Positions 1-8,104 of a DNA stretch of 33,873 bases are shown in pieces. The notes under the pieces were generated by a model. It was not told where the DNA came from. It did not search any database and saw nothing but the letters and a program-made list of their open reading frames with translations. Location: NCBI GenBank assembly GCA_022778745.1, contig JALFSR010000068.1, positions 1 to 33,873 on the forward strand, written 5' to 3'. Positions within the stretch are counted from its first letter, which is position 1; the number at the start of each line of letters is the position of its first letter. The translations under genes were made by a program, and so were the position numbers. The stretch is from Clostridiales bacterium. Lineage in GTDB: Bacteria > Bacillota > Clostridia > Lachnospirales > Lachnospiraceae.

Positions 1-204
1 GTAAACAGATAGTTCCCTGAGAAAATATAGAGGTTATTTTTGTTTAATCTCAAGATTTGTAAATATTTAAAGCTTAATTCAAGCTTATGTTTTTGTATTA
101 CTTCAACAAAAAACGCCTTGATTTTTTGTCAAAAAGAGAGATATGCGTTTACCGTAGCTTACTGAAAAAATTGTTAATTTAAAGACAATTTATGATTAAA
201 ATAT
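1..204. other. Gene-free left edge
   Basis: No open frame with a ribosome binding site was found in this AT-rich stretch on either strand. It contains short inverted words (AAGCTT twice, and AAACGC with GCGTTT about 40 bases apart) but no convincing hairpin with a T-tract. It lies downstream of the minus-strand ABC exporter genes. Confidence 0.4.
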
Positions 205-237
205 GAAAACGCCCAGTCAGTATAAAATTGACTAGGC
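201..237 (-). terminator. Candidate terminator hairpin, distal
   Basis: A 9-base stem with one mismatch (211-219 with 229-237) encloses a 9-base loop. Read on the minus strand it is followed by GTTTTC and then AT-rich DNA. It lies about 90 bases beyond the stop codon of the ABC-2 permease, so it could be the second of two terminators for the exporter operon. The T-tract is weak. Confidence 0.35.
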
Positions 238-280
238 ATTCTTAACACTTACATTTATTCTTTTTTCAGCAGTGATTTGT

Positions 281-314
281 AAAATTTCGTCTGAATGCCT
301 GCAGAATTCAGACG
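281..314 (-). terminator. Candidate terminator hairpin, proximal
   Basis: A perfect 9-bp stem (288-296 with 306-314) with a 9-base loop sits just beyond the stop codon of the ABC-2 permease. On the minus strand it is followed by AAATTTTAC rather than a clean T-run. Position favours a terminator or an mRNA 3' stabilising hairpin. Confidence 0.4.
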
Positions 315-322
315 AGGTTTCA

Positions 323-1123
323 CTAAATATGAAGATCTTTTTTATTGAATACAATAATTCCTAAAATAAACAGCACAACTCCACCCAGAAGCAGGACAAT
401 CATTCCCATGATTGCATCACTCTCTCTTGCTATAATGCCATCTGGTGAAAACAAAGTGAAAAAGGTAAAATATTTTGCTTTTTCGGCTGATCCTCCAACA
501 TTTGCAAGCATCTGAAGGACATACATCAGCACTGGAATTCCTACTCCAAATCCAATGCTGTACTTTGTATCGGAAAATATGCAGGAAGCTAGAAAGCAAA
601 TGCTTCCAATAAATAGATGCAAACACAACAATCCAAGATTGAGAAAAAGAAGTTTTTCTAATTCTAACTCACCTGAAAAAAAATGTTCAGCACATACAAA
701 TTCCAATGCTGTACTATAAACAATAAGAATAAAAATTCCACTTACTAGCACGGTCATTTGCGTAAATGCGACCGTACAACGTTTTACAGGTGCTGCTAAC
801 AGAGAAACCATAGAACCTCTGTCCACATATTTGGCAATTAGTCCGTTACCTCGAAGAATACAAAAAATCATAGGAAAAATCAACAGGATAAAACCGTAAA
901 GATACGATACCATAAAGCCTATCAGGCTTGTCGCACCTGCACTCATGCCAACTGCTGCCATCATTTCCGGCATAACCTCTATGAAGTTGTCCAATGTTTT
1001 CATCATTTCTGGATCATACATGCTGATAATAATGGAGACGTATAATGTGATAACTGCCGCAAAAATTACCAACAACTTAATGCTTCCTTTCATTTCACGT
1101 TTATACAATGTCCAATTAATCAT
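323..1123 (-). CDS. ABC-2 type transporter permease
   Basis: Predicted 266-residue polytopic membrane subunit of an ABC exporter. Hydrophobic segments are spread through the protein (for example near residues 15-35, 60-90, 115-140, 150-175, 185-205 and 235-260), as in ABC-2 family permeases. The start is the ATG at 1123, preceded by GGAGG inside the end of the upstream ATPase gene; longer readings would begin inside that gene and lack a ribosome binding site. It overlaps the ATPase gene by 8 bases, so the two are translationally coupled and should form one transporter. The substrate cannot be read from sequence; relatives export lipids, drugs or antimicrobial peptides. Transcription probably ends at the hairpin directly downstream. 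Confidence 0.85.
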   Translation of the reverse strand: MINWTLYKREMKGSIKLLVIFAAVITLYVSIIISMYDPEMMKTLDNFIEVMPEMMAAVGMSAGATSLIGFMVSYLYGFILLIFPMIFCILRGNGLIAKYVDRGSMVSLLAAPVKRCTVAFTQMTVLVSGIFILIVYSTALEFVCAEHFFSGELELEKLLFLNLGLLCLHLFIGSICFLASCIFSDTKYSIGFGVGIPVLMYVLQMLANVGGSAEKAKYFTFFTLFSPDGIIARESDAIMGMIVLLLGGVVLFILGIIVFNKKDLHI

Positions 1124-1934
1124 TCTCATCACCTCCATAGTAATGCATAAAAATATCTTCCAGACTCTGCCTTGTTGTAACGGTAACACGCAGCCCATTG
1201 CAAATGCCGCCAAAATCTTTCGCAAAAGCCTGCGCCAGCTCTGGTGTATCAAGAGTAACGGTGTAAGAGCGTACATATTGTTCTCGAAGTTTTTCCACAG
1301 AATCCAATGCAGCTAACTTTCCTTCACGAATAATACCAATCTGGTGGCAGGTACGCTCCACCTCTTCAAACATATGGCTAGACATCAAAATAGTTTTTCC
1401 CTTTTTTTTCTCTTCCTGCACAAGCTCAATGAAACGGTTCTGCATTAACGGATCAAGACCGCTGGTAGGCTCATCTAAAATTAAAATATCAGGATCATGC
1501 ATAAAGGCAGCAACAATTCCGATTTTCTGCTTCATTCCCTTGCTCATCTTTTTGATTTTTCCATGTGGATTTAACTCAAAACGTTCAGTTAGTTCATTTT
1601 TACGGATATCTGAAGGATTCTTACGGTATTTCCCAATGAATTTCAAAAATTCTACTCCTGTCATATCATTAAAGAAACTAATTTCTCCAGGAATATATCC
1701 AAGTATTTCCTGAATCTTCTCTCGATCTTTCCAACAATCAAGCCCATCAATGATGCATTGACCTGATTTTGCTTGCAGGAAGCCCATAAGATGTCGGATT
1801 GTAGTTGTTTTACCAGCACCATTTGGTCCAAGAAATCCAAAGACTTCCCCCTGCTTGACTTGAAAAGACACATCAAAAATCCCTTTTCCTCCTCCATAAT
1901 CTCGAGTCAGATGTTCAATCTTTATCATGCTCAT
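1116..1934 (-). CDS. ABC transporter ATP-binding protein (exporter)
   Basis: Cytoplasmic ATPase of 272 residues that powers the ABC-2 permease encoded immediately downstream. Visible motifs are Walker A (GPNGAGKTT), the signature region (KMSKGMKQKIG), Walker B (ILILDEPTSGLD) and the H-loop (MSSHMFEEVE). The C-terminal part after the nucleotide-binding domain is the short extension common in CcmA/NatA-like exporters. The start at 1934 is chosen because AGGAGGAG lies 4 bases upstream of that ATG; the frame is open further upstream but without a ribosome binding site. A broken small gene lies 60 bases upstream in the same direction. Family assignment is firm, substrate unknown. Confidence 0.9.
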   Translation of the reverse strand: MSMIKIEHLTRDYGGGKGIFDVSFQVKQGEVFGFLGPNGAGKTTTIRHLMGFLQAKSGQCIIDGLDCWKDREKIQEILGYIPGEISFFNDMTGVEFLKFIGKYRKNPSDIRKNELTERFELNPHGKIKKMSKGMKQKIGIVAAFMHDPDILILDEPTSGLDPLMQNRFIELVQEEKKKGKTILMSSHMFEEVERTCHQIGIIREGKLAALDSVEKLREQYVRSYTVTLDTPELAQAFAKDFGGICNGLRVTVTTRQSLEDIFMHYYGGDEND

Positions 1935-1994
1935 AATACTCCTCCTAGCATTTGTTTCATAGAAATGCACTATCTTTAGGTGTTTCGTCACTCA

Positions 1995-2195
1995 TTACAA
2001 GATTTCTATTAACCCATACAGCTTATACATTGACAACATGTTCTGATAGTTTAGCTTATTTCCCATAAGCTGACGATATGTCGCAGACTTCGTCTTATTT
2101 TCTTCCTTTAATTTTTCCATCTTCTAAATAATATCCGAATAATTTTGCTGAATATCTTCCAGCATTTTTTCAAATTTTTCTTCCCTATCTGACAT
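1995..2195 (-). pseudogene. Small coiled-coil protein gene with in-frame TAG
   Basis: A 67-codon frame runs from ATG 2195 (AAAGG 9 bases upstream) to TAA at 1995-1997, but codon 24 is TAG (2124-2126). On both sides the composition is strongly protein-like and continuous: a charged helical N-part (MSDREEKFEKMLEDIQQNYSD) and a C-part rich in Lys/Glu followed by TYRQLMGNKLNYQNMLSMY. I do not recognise a named family. The simplest reading is one 66-residue gene inactivated by a nonsense mutation; alternatives are two tiny peptides, since ATG follows two codons after the TAG, or suppression. It precedes the ABC exporter genes in the same direction and probably shares their transcript. Confidence 0.5.
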
Positions 2196-2424
2196 ATCCG
2201 CCATCCTTTCACTACTTTTTTCTTCATGCACTCTTCTTATTAAATATATCTTCGTGCTGGCATACATGAAACAAAGGAATTCACCAATGAAGAAAATCGT
2301 CTTACTTGTCAATATCTTTCTCATGCTAACTTCAAGCAAATTCCATTTGCTCTAATTATTTATATCTGCTCAACACTCATCAATATTATATATGTACGAT
2401 ATTTTTCAACTTTTTTATAGATAT

Positions 2425-2453
2425 AATATACCACACTTCCGTACAAACAGCAA
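2425..2453 (-). promoter_or_regulatory. Candidate promoter for the exporter operon
   Basis: On the minus strand TTGCTG (2448-2453) and TATATT (2425-2430) are separated by 17 bases. It would drive the broken small gene and the ABC exporter pair. The roughly 370 bases between 2196 and 2564 otherwise hold no supported gene; the open frame extending upstream to 2339 has no ribosome binding site. Confidence 0.45.
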
Positions 2454-2564
2454 TAGTGATCCGAACATTTTTTCGCTTTTATATAAAACTATAAGGCAAG
2501 CAGCTGTGTTTCCCCATATTCCCAGTTGCCAAAAACTGATTTGATTGTTCTACCATTTCCTTGC

Positions 2565-2619
2565 AAAAAATAAGCGTGTATCCATGGCATTGCTGAAACT
2601 ATTCCGCCTGGCTACACGC
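2565..2619 (-). terminator. Rho-independent terminator of the iron ABC operon
   Basis: The stem GCGTGTA (2574-2580) pairs with TACACGC (2613-2619), with further partial pairing inside. On the minus strand the stem is followed by TTATTTTTT. It lies about 55 bases beyond the stop of the siderophore-binding lipoprotein gene and is well placed to end the four-gene importer transcript. Confidence 0.7.
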
Positions 2620-2674
2620 CTTTGTATTCTATCGGTTTAAATAATCACCGACAGGACTTCTATATTATTCTCCT

Positions 2675-3649
2675 CTATTTCAATAATCTAGCTTCCAAAT
2701 CAGAAAGCATCACACCAAGTGCAGTAATGCCGCCTTCTGCTGTGTACCAAACATTTGAATGTTCCAATACGACAACATTACTATTCTTGGCAGCATCTGT
2801 TTTGTTAATCAGTTCATTATCCAGAATTTCTGCTGCCAACTGTGCCCCTTCCGTACCAATAGCAGCATCTCTGTCCATTGCAAAAATATAGTCTGGATTT
2901 TTTGAAAGAACAAATTCAAAAGATGCTTCATTTCCATGAGCAGATGTATCAACTTTTGCGTCTACTCCCACATTTTCAAAACCAATCTCCCTTCCAATGA
3001 TAGAGCAACGTCCATCATTACCAAGCAGACCGAAGCCTCCCGCATTTACCATACCCACAATCGCAGTTTTACCTTCTGCAGCTGCTTTCAAAGCATCAAT
3101 ACGTGATGTATAATCCTCAAGCAAAGTATCCACTTTTTCTTCTGCTCCAAATAAAGATGCAATGTTTTTAGCATTCATAGCCGTACTTTCTACCACACCA
3201 ATTTCCATATCTGTGTAAACAATATAAACCGGTGCAATCTTCACCAATTCATCATAACTGGCAGACATACGACCACCAATGAAAATAATGTCTGGATCAC
3301 TTTCCATAAGTGCCTCCATGTCAGGCTGTTTTACTGTTCCCAAATGAAACAGCTTCTCGTCCGTTAAATAACTCTGCAGATAGTCAATAGAAGATCCTTT
3401 TGAAACACCTACGATCCGATCACCGTAACCAATATTGTCTAAAATATCTAATGCACCTAAGTCCATAACTGCTAAACGCTGTGGATTAGAAGGAAACTTT
3501 ACTTCCACAGTTTCACCCTTTCCATTCCGAGTAGTTAAGGTAATTGCTTCTTCTGTACTGCTCGTCTCACCGTTACTCGCCGCATTCTTGCATGCAACCA
3601 AAGAAACTATCATTATGCCTGCTAATAAAATAAATAGAAATTTTTTCAT
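2675..3649 (-). CDS. Siderophore/iron ABC transporter substrate-binding lipoprotein
   Basis: Extracytoplasmic binding protein that delivers ferric siderophore to the importer encoded by the three upstream genes. A lipoprotein signal peptide is clear: basic start, hydrophobic core, then the lipobox LVAC with Cys at about residue 20. The body fits the periplasmic-binding fold of the FepB/FatB/YclQ group, with landmarks such as MDLGALDILDNIG, DPDIIFIGGR and NPDYIFAMDRD. Predicted size is 324 residues, usual for the family. The start is taken as ATG 3649, with GTG 3652 also possible; GGAG lies 9 or 6 bases upstream. It is the last gene of the operon, 20 bases after the ATPase gene, followed by a terminator. 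The ligand (catecholate such as petrobactin or a xenosiderophore) is inferred only. Confidence 0.9.
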   Translation of the reverse strand: MKKFLFILLAGIMIVSLVACKNAASNGETSSTEEAITLTTRNGKGETVEVKFPSNPQRLAVMDLGALDILDNIGYGDRIVGVSKGSSIDYLQSYLTDEKLFHLGTVKQPDMEALMESDPDIIFIGGRMSASYDELVKIAPVYIVYTDMEIGVVESTAMNAKNIASLFGAEEKVDTLLEDYTSRIDALKAAAEGKTAIVGMVNAGGFGLLGNDGRCSIIGREIGFENVGVDAKVDTSAHGNEASFEFVLSKNPDYIFAMDRDAAIGTEGAQLAAEILDNELINKTDAAKNSNVVVLEHSNVWYTAEGGITALGVMLSDLEARLLK

Positions 3650-3669
3650 CACTATAATCTCCTTTTTGT

Positions 3670-4422
3670 TTAATAATAAATTGAAAGAGGTTTTCCCTCA
3701 ATTTTCATAATTTCAAAATCAACATTATAAATCTGCGATAGATTTTCTTTTGTCATTACTTCCTCCACAGTACCAAACTTTGCAATCTTTCCATTCACAA
3801 ACGCACAAATATAATCCGAATAAAAAGCTGCATAGTTGATTTCATGAAGCACTAAAATAACCGTTTTTCCTAACTCATCACAAAGTCTGCGCACAATCTG
3901 CATCATTTTGGTTGAATGATAAATATCCAGATTATTCGTTGGTTCATCTAAGAGCACATACTCTGTGTCTTGTGCAATAACCATAGCAATATATGCGCGC
4001 TGCCTCTGTCCACCAGAAAGTTCATCTATAAATTGATTCTGCATCTGCGTCAATTCCATATAAGCAATTGCCTTCTCTACAATCACCTCATCTTCTTCTG
4101 TCAAATGACTTCCCGAATAAGGAAAACGACCAAAATTTACCAGTTCCCTTACAGTCAGCTTCATTTGAATATTATTACTTTGCGTCAAAATGGCTAGTCT
4201 TTTTGAAAGTTCCCGACTTTTCCATTGTTGAATATTTTTTCCCTGAAATTCAACAACACCAGTATCGCTCGCAATCAAACGAGAAATCATTCCCATTACA
4301 GTAGATTTTCCCGCACCATTTGGACCAATCAACGATAGCACCTTGCCTTTTGGAATTTCAAAGTCTACACCATTTACGACATTTTTTCCGTCATAAGATT
4401 TTGTCAGTTTTTTTACACGCAT
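3670..4422 (-). CDS. Iron-siderophore ABC transporter ATP-binding protein
   Basis: A 250-residue ATPase of the FecE/YclP type. Motifs are Walker A (GPNGAGKST), Q-loop region (ILTQSNN), signature (ELSGGQRQRA), Walker B (YVLLDEPTNNLD) and H-loop (LVLHEINYA). It energises the two FecCD-type permeases encoded upstream. The ATG at 4422 follows the TAA of the previous gene with no gap, and GGAGG lies 9 bases upstream of it within that gene's end, so translation is coupled. Substrate specificity is set by the binding protein and permeases, not by this subunit. Confidence 0.93.
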   Translation of the reverse strand: MRVKKLTKSYDGKNVVNGVDFEIPKGKVLSLIGPNGAGKSTVMGMISRLIASDTGVVEFQGKNIQQWKSRELSKRLAILTQSNNIQMKLTVRELVNFGRFPYSGSHLTEEDEVIVEKAIAYMELTQMQNQFIDELSGGQRQRAYIAMVIAQDTEYVLLDEPTNNLDIYHSTKMMQIVRRLCDELGKTVILVLHEINYAAFYSDYICAFVNGKIAKFGTVEEVMTKENLSQIYNVDFEIMKIEGKPLSIYY

Positions 4423-5409
4423 TTATTTTCTCCTCCCTTGTGTCAGTAATAAATACAAAAAGTACAATCCTCCGCCCACAGTAATAAATACACTAATTGG
4501 AATCGCATATGAATATACTTGTTCTACAATAAGCTGTCCTGCAATTAATACCAAAACCCCAATCAAAGTAGATCCTAATATTAACTCTTGATGTCGATAG
4601 GTCCAGAATAACTGTCTTGAGAGATTGGCAACAATTAAACCAAGGAACGAAATTGGTCCTACTAATGCGGTTGCAATGGAAATCAATATGACAACCCCCA
4701 GTAAAAGTTTTCGTATTGTATGATCATAATCAATTCCCAAGTTAATTGCCTGCGCCTTTCCCAATGTAATTACATCCAGTACTGCAAGTTCTTTTCGCAA
4801 GGCAAACATTACCCCTATCATAAAGACGACAGCAAACAAAATAATTTTCTCATTGATATTACTGAAGCTTGCAACTAGTGTCGTCAACAGTGTATCGTAC
4901 TCATTCGGATCCATAGAACGAACGAGCGTATTCTGGATACTTGAGAAAAAAGAAGTCAATACAGTTCCAATCAGCAACACATACAACACATTAAATTTCG
5001 TCTTTTTAAAAATATAACTGTAAATAAAAGTTGCTGCCACACCCATGATAAGAAGATCTACCAGAAAAGCTACATTGCTGTTTCTCAAAAAGACACTTCC
5101 CGTTCCTAAGAAAAATGCTACAGCAGTGTGAACTAAACTGTATAACGAGTTCATTCCCAGAAGACAAGGAGTTACAATCGTATTATTTATGATGGACTGA
5201 AACACAAGCGATGCTGCTCCGATTGCAAAAGCCACAATTATCATAACTATAACTTTAGTAGATCGTTGTCTCATTGCATATGCCAATAACTGCGGATGAT
5301 CAAAACGAACACCGATTGTCATATATAATAAAATAAAAATCATGGATAAAAGAAGTAATATCATAACTTTTTTTCGACTGTTTTGATGCAACGCAAACAA
5401 GTATTTCAT
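4423..5409 (-). CDS. Iron-siderophore ABC transporter permease (second)
   Basis: Polytopic FecCD-family permease of 328 residues, of the FatC/YclO type. Many transmembrane stretches are evident, and the family's cytoplasmic coupling region is seen around GPISFLGLIVANLSRQLF near residue 255. It should form a heterodimeric channel with the permease encoded directly upstream. The start codon overlaps the previous gene's TAA by one base (TAATG), which indicates coupled translation. Gene order permease-permease-ATPase-lipoprotein matches Bacillus yclNOPQ. Confidence 0.92.
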   Translation of the reverse strand: MKYLFALHQNSRKKVMILLLLSMIFILLYMTIGVRFDHPQLLAYAMRQRSTKVIVMIIVAFAIGAASLVFQSIINNTIVTPCLLGMNSLYSLVHTAVAFFLGTGSVFLRNSNVAFLVDLLIMGVAATFIYSYIFKKTKFNVLYVLLIGTVLTSFFSSIQNTLVRSMDPNEYDTLLTTLVASFSNINEKIILFAVVFMIGVMFALRKELAVLDVITLGKAQAINLGIDYDHTIRKLLLGVVILISIATALVGPISFLGLIVANLSRQLFWTYRHQELILGSTLIGVLVLIAGQLIVEQVYSYAIPISVFITVGGGLYFLYLLLTQGRRK

Positions 5410-6425
5410 TATGCTACACTCCCTTCCATTGACTTTCTTTTTGATTTTATTCGTATTGCTCTGCGCCCATAATTCAAACGATAAATTAACATCGCAATAA
5501 ATATCAAACTTCCTACAACTCCTGCAATCAATTCGATTGGAAGTTCATAAGGCGTAATCACAATGCGTCCGATCATATCACAAACAAGCACAAACAAGGC
5601 ACCAAATAATGCGGTATCAATCAGCGTTCCACGTATTTTATCTCCTTTAAACATTGCAATCAAATTCGGCACAATCAGACCAATATAAGAAATACTTCCT
5701 ACCACAACGACCACACTTGCTGTAATCATTGCCGTAATAGTTAGCCCCAGAAACAGTGTAACATTATAATTCACTCCAAGATTCTTAGAGAAATCCTTTC
5801 CTAACCCTACAATATTAAAATGATTTGCAAATAAAAAAGCAAAGACAACTAATGGCAATGTCAACCAGACAATCTCATATCTGCCTCGGATAATTGTAGA
5901 AAAACTCCCCGTCAGCCAACTAGAAATAGCCTGCGTCATTTCATATTTATAAGCAATATAACTTGTAATACCACCAATGACATTTCCAAACATAATACCC
6001 ACTAATGGAACCATAACAGGATCTTTGAACGGAATGCGCTGAATAAACCAAACGAACACCCATGTTCCCAGAACGGCACAAACAACCGAAAAGATTGCTC
6101 TGCTCCAGATTGTGGAAACTGGCATAAATACCAGAGCCAATAAAATACCAAATTGTGCCGAAGATATTGTTGCACCAGTCGTCGGAGAAACAAATTTATT
6201 CATACAGAGCTGCTGCATAATAAGCCCTGCAACACTCATACCAATTCCTGTACATAAGATCGCCAGAAGCCTCGGCAGCCTAGAGATAAAAAAAATCTCC
6301 CATTGAGAACTATCACCACGCAGTAAATCTGCAATATTAATCTCAAGCACCCCTACAAATAAAGAACAAATAGAGAATATGATTAATAAAGCTGCGAGAA
6401 TCCATGTAAATTTATATTTTTTAAT
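5409..6425 (-). CDS. Iron-siderophore ABC transporter permease (first), ATT start
   Basis: FecCD-family permease of the FatD/YclN type and first gene of the importer operon. The coupling motif GSISYIGLIVPNLIAMF is visible. The only ordinary in-frame start is GTG at 6350, which has no ribosome binding site and would delete the first membrane helix. The frame is open upstream to ATT at 6425; GGGAGG lies 7 bases before it, and the extra 25 codons encode KKYKFTWILAALLIIFSIC, a typical positively charged start plus hydrophobic helix. I therefore take ATT 6425 as the start, giving 338 residues. A start-codon mutation (ATG to ATT) that reduces expression, or a sequencing error, are alternatives. The downstream genes are coupled to this one. 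Confidence 0.85.
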   Translation of the reverse strand: MKKYKFTWILAALLIIFSICSLFVGVLEINIADLLRGDSSQWEIFFISRLPRLLAILCTGIGMSVAGLIMQQLCMNKFVSPTTGATISSAQFGILLALVFMPVSTIWSRAIFSVVCAVLGTWVFVWFIQRIPFKDPVMVPLVGIMFGNVIGGITSYIAYKYEMTQAISSWLTGSFSTIIRGRYEIVWLTLPLVVFAFLFANHFNIVGLGKDFSKNLGVNYNVTLFLGLTITAMITASVVVVVGSISYIGLIVPNLIAMFKGDKIRGTLIDTALFGALFVLVCDMIGRIVITPYELPIELIAGVVGSLIFIAMLIYRLNYGRRAIRIKSKRKSMEGSVA

Positions 6426-6450
6426 AAAAATACCTCCCTTCGTTTTTGAA

Positions 6451-6464
6451 TTAGTCTAAACTAA
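6451..6464. promoter_or_regulatory. Candidate iron-repressor operator, RBS-proximal
   Basis: TTAGTCTAAACTAA is a near-perfect palindrome (TTAGT and ACTAA arms) lying about 25 bases before the ATT start of the first permease. It is almost the same as the palindrome at 6562-6575. The arms resemble DtxR/IdeR-type iron boxes; the regulator is not in the window. A site inside the leader could act as a roadblock. Confidence 0.5.
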
Positions 6465-6481
6465 CCTCCTCCAACAAAACA

Positions 6482-6534
6482 GCGCATTGCTTTCATATAT
6501 AATCGAAATTGCCTTATATGCCTTCGCAATGCGC
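6482..6534 (-). promoter_or_regulatory. Leader hairpin of the iron operon
   Basis: GCGCATTGC (6482-6490) and GCAATGCGC (6526-6534) form a perfect 9-bp stem, with additional AT-rich pairing (CATATA with TATATG) inside. In the minus-strand transcript it lies between the promoter and the ribosome binding site and is followed by TGTTTTG. It may be an mRNA stabiliser, a weak attenuator, or part of an RNA-level control. Confidence 0.5.
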
Positions 6535-6561
6535 ATTCCTTTACACTACTATATTTTCAAG

Positions 6562-6590
6562 TTAGTTTTAACTAATTCTCGCTAACTATA
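6562..6590. promoter_or_regulatory. Candidate iron-repressor operator at the start site
   Basis: TTAGTTTTAACTAA (6562-6575) has perfect 6-base arms. A further half-site GCTAAC follows at 6581-6586 and overlaps the -10 box. Together they cover the predicted transcription start, the classic place for repression by a DtxR-type iron-bound regulator. The identity of the regulator is inferred. Confidence 0.55.
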
Positions 6591-6613
6591 TCATGCCATC
6601 TCAACCTTGTCAA
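6585..6613 (-). promoter_or_regulatory. Promoter of the iron ABC operon
   Basis: On the minus strand TTGACA (6608-6613) and TATAGT (6585-6590) are separated by exactly 17 bases, close to the sigma-A consensus. Transcription would begin near 6578, leaving a leader of about 150 bases before the first permease. No terminator with a clear T-tract was seen between the glycerate kinase stop and this promoter. Confidence 0.75.
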
Positions 6614-6685
6614 GTCTTTTCCTAAATTTACCATTTACAATATCCAACATAGTAAATCCCTAATTTATATATTTTCCCCTTATTT

Positions 6686-7822
6686 TTATCTTATATTCCA
6701 CAGACGGAACACCTGTTCTGCGGTATTTGTCATATTCACTTTTGCATTTTCTGGTTTCATCGCCTCTTCCAGTGTTACTATACTGCGTAAAATTGGGAAA
6801 AAGGCATCAATTCCATTTTTATTACATTCTATTGCTTCTTTTGTGACGCTTCCAGCGAAAGCGATAACCGGTTTGTTGAATTTTTTTGCAAGTTTTGCCA
6901 CGCCTATCGGAGCTTTTCCCATAACAGTCTGACCGTCCAAACACCCCTCACCAGTAATAACGATATCTGCATCCTGAACATACTGTTCAAGACTGGTCTC
7001 ATCCAGAACAATTTTGATACCAGATTCCAAAACGGCATTAGTAAAGGTCAGGAAAGCAAATCCAAGACCTCCAGCAGCACCAGTTCCTGCCTGCTGCGGA
7101 TTGGCTTTAGGAAATTTTTCTCTTGCCAGATCAGCATAGTAACCAAGCCATCTATCCATCTGCATGATCATAGACGGGTCAGCTCCCTTCTGTGGTCCAA
7201 AAACAGCACTACACCCCTGTTCTCCGCATAAAACATTTGTCACATCACAAGCAATTCGAAATTCACATTCTGCTAACTCTGGAATCACATAATCTGTATT
7301 TATGGAGTCCAGAAGTCCTAATCCGCACGCACCAAAAGGCACCTGCTTTCCTTCTTTATCAAGAAAACCGTAACCTAAAGCCTGAAGCATACCGATACCT
7401 CCATCATTGGTGGCACTTCCTCCGATACCGACGATAAAACGACGACAGCCTTTGGAGATCGCATCTCTGATAACTTCTCCCACACCATAGGTAGTTGTGT
7501 AAAAAGGATTTCTCTTTTCTTCCGACACTAAAATAATTCCGGCAGCACCAGACATTTCAATCACAGCGGTTTTTGACTGTTCAATAATACCATATTCACA
7601 ACTTACTGGCGTCCCGAGAGGACCAGTAACCATAACATTTTGTATGACTCCATTCATCCCGCATACTAAAGCATCTACCGTTCCCTCTCCGCCGTCTGCC
7701 AGAGGACGTACAATGACCTCTGCATTTGCATCCGCACGACAAATTCCTTCTGATATCGCATAGCCTGCTTCCATGGAAGTAAGACTTCCTTTTAAAGAAT
7801 CGATTGCTATAACAACTTTCAT
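6686..7822 (-). CDS. Glycerate kinase
   Basis: Predicted 378-residue glycerate 2-kinase family enzyme (GarK/GlxK type), which phosphorylates D-glycerate with ATP in glycerate, serine or sugar-acid catabolism. The N-terminus MKVVIAIDSLKGSLTS and PLADGGEGTVDAL are family hallmarks, as are GVGEVIRDA, GIGGSATNDGG, GAAGGLGFA and DIVITGEGCLDGQT. The start at 7822 has AGGAGG 6 bases upstream; the frame is open further but without a ribosome binding site. A possible -10 (TATAAT, minus strand 7884-7889) lies about 60 bases upstream, without a good -35. The gene marks the left border of the accessory island. No neighbouring glycerate-pathway gene is present. Confidence 0.93.
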   Translation of the reverse strand: MKVVIAIDSLKGSLTSMEAGYAISEGICRADANAEVIVRPLADGGEGTVDALVCGMNGVIQNVMVTGPLGTPVSCEYGIIEQSKTAVIEMSGAAGIILVSEEKRNPFYTTTYGVGEVIRDAISKGCRRFIVGIGGSATNDGGIGMLQALGYGFLDKEGKQVPFGACGLGLLDSINTDYVIPELAECEFRIACDVTNVLCGEQGCSAVFGPQKGADPSMIMQMDRWLGYYADLAREKFPKANPQQAGTGAAGGLGFAFLTFTNAVLESGIKIVLDETSLEQYVQDADIVITGEGCLDGQTVMGKAPIGVAKLAKKFNKPVIAFAGSVTKEAIECNKNGIDAFFPILRSIVTLEEAMKPENAKVNMTNTAEQVFRLWNIR

Positions 7823-7889
7823 GTTATACCTCCTGTTTATCTTCATATTTTTTCCATGAAATGTCATTTTCTTTGATGTACTTATTATA

Positions 7890-8104
7890 TCAAATCATGT
7901 ATAAGAAAAAAATATTATGCGTACCATAAACAAGAATTTTCCATTTTCAGAATTTGAAACAATAATCCCTCATTGACGGTTCTACTCGTGGTGATCAACT
8001 CACTTCTTGTAGATGGTTCTCTCATTCGTCAGCAAGGAATCCATCAGCATCAGCAAAGACTCCATTTATGCTATTCTCTCAACCAGAATCGAATCCACCA
8101 AGTA
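7890..8104. other. Gene-poor left junction of the accessory island
   Basis: Between the glycerate kinase gene and the topoisomerase remnant no frame has a ribosome binding site or a recognisable product. Short open stretches exist on both strands and look like decayed coding DNA. TCAAATCAT at 7890-7898 is repeated at the other end of the island, across the last codons of rlmD. Confidence 0.4.

Noticed and set aside
2196..2339. N-terminal extension of the small gene with an apparent hydrophobic segment
   Set aside because: No Shine-Dalgarno at either upstream ATG/TTG; a good one lies before ATG 2195.
7973..8104. Possible start of a small protein running into the topoisomerase-like tail
   Set aside because: No ribosome binding site, odd His/Gln-rich content, and only the part after about 8105 resembles a known protein.
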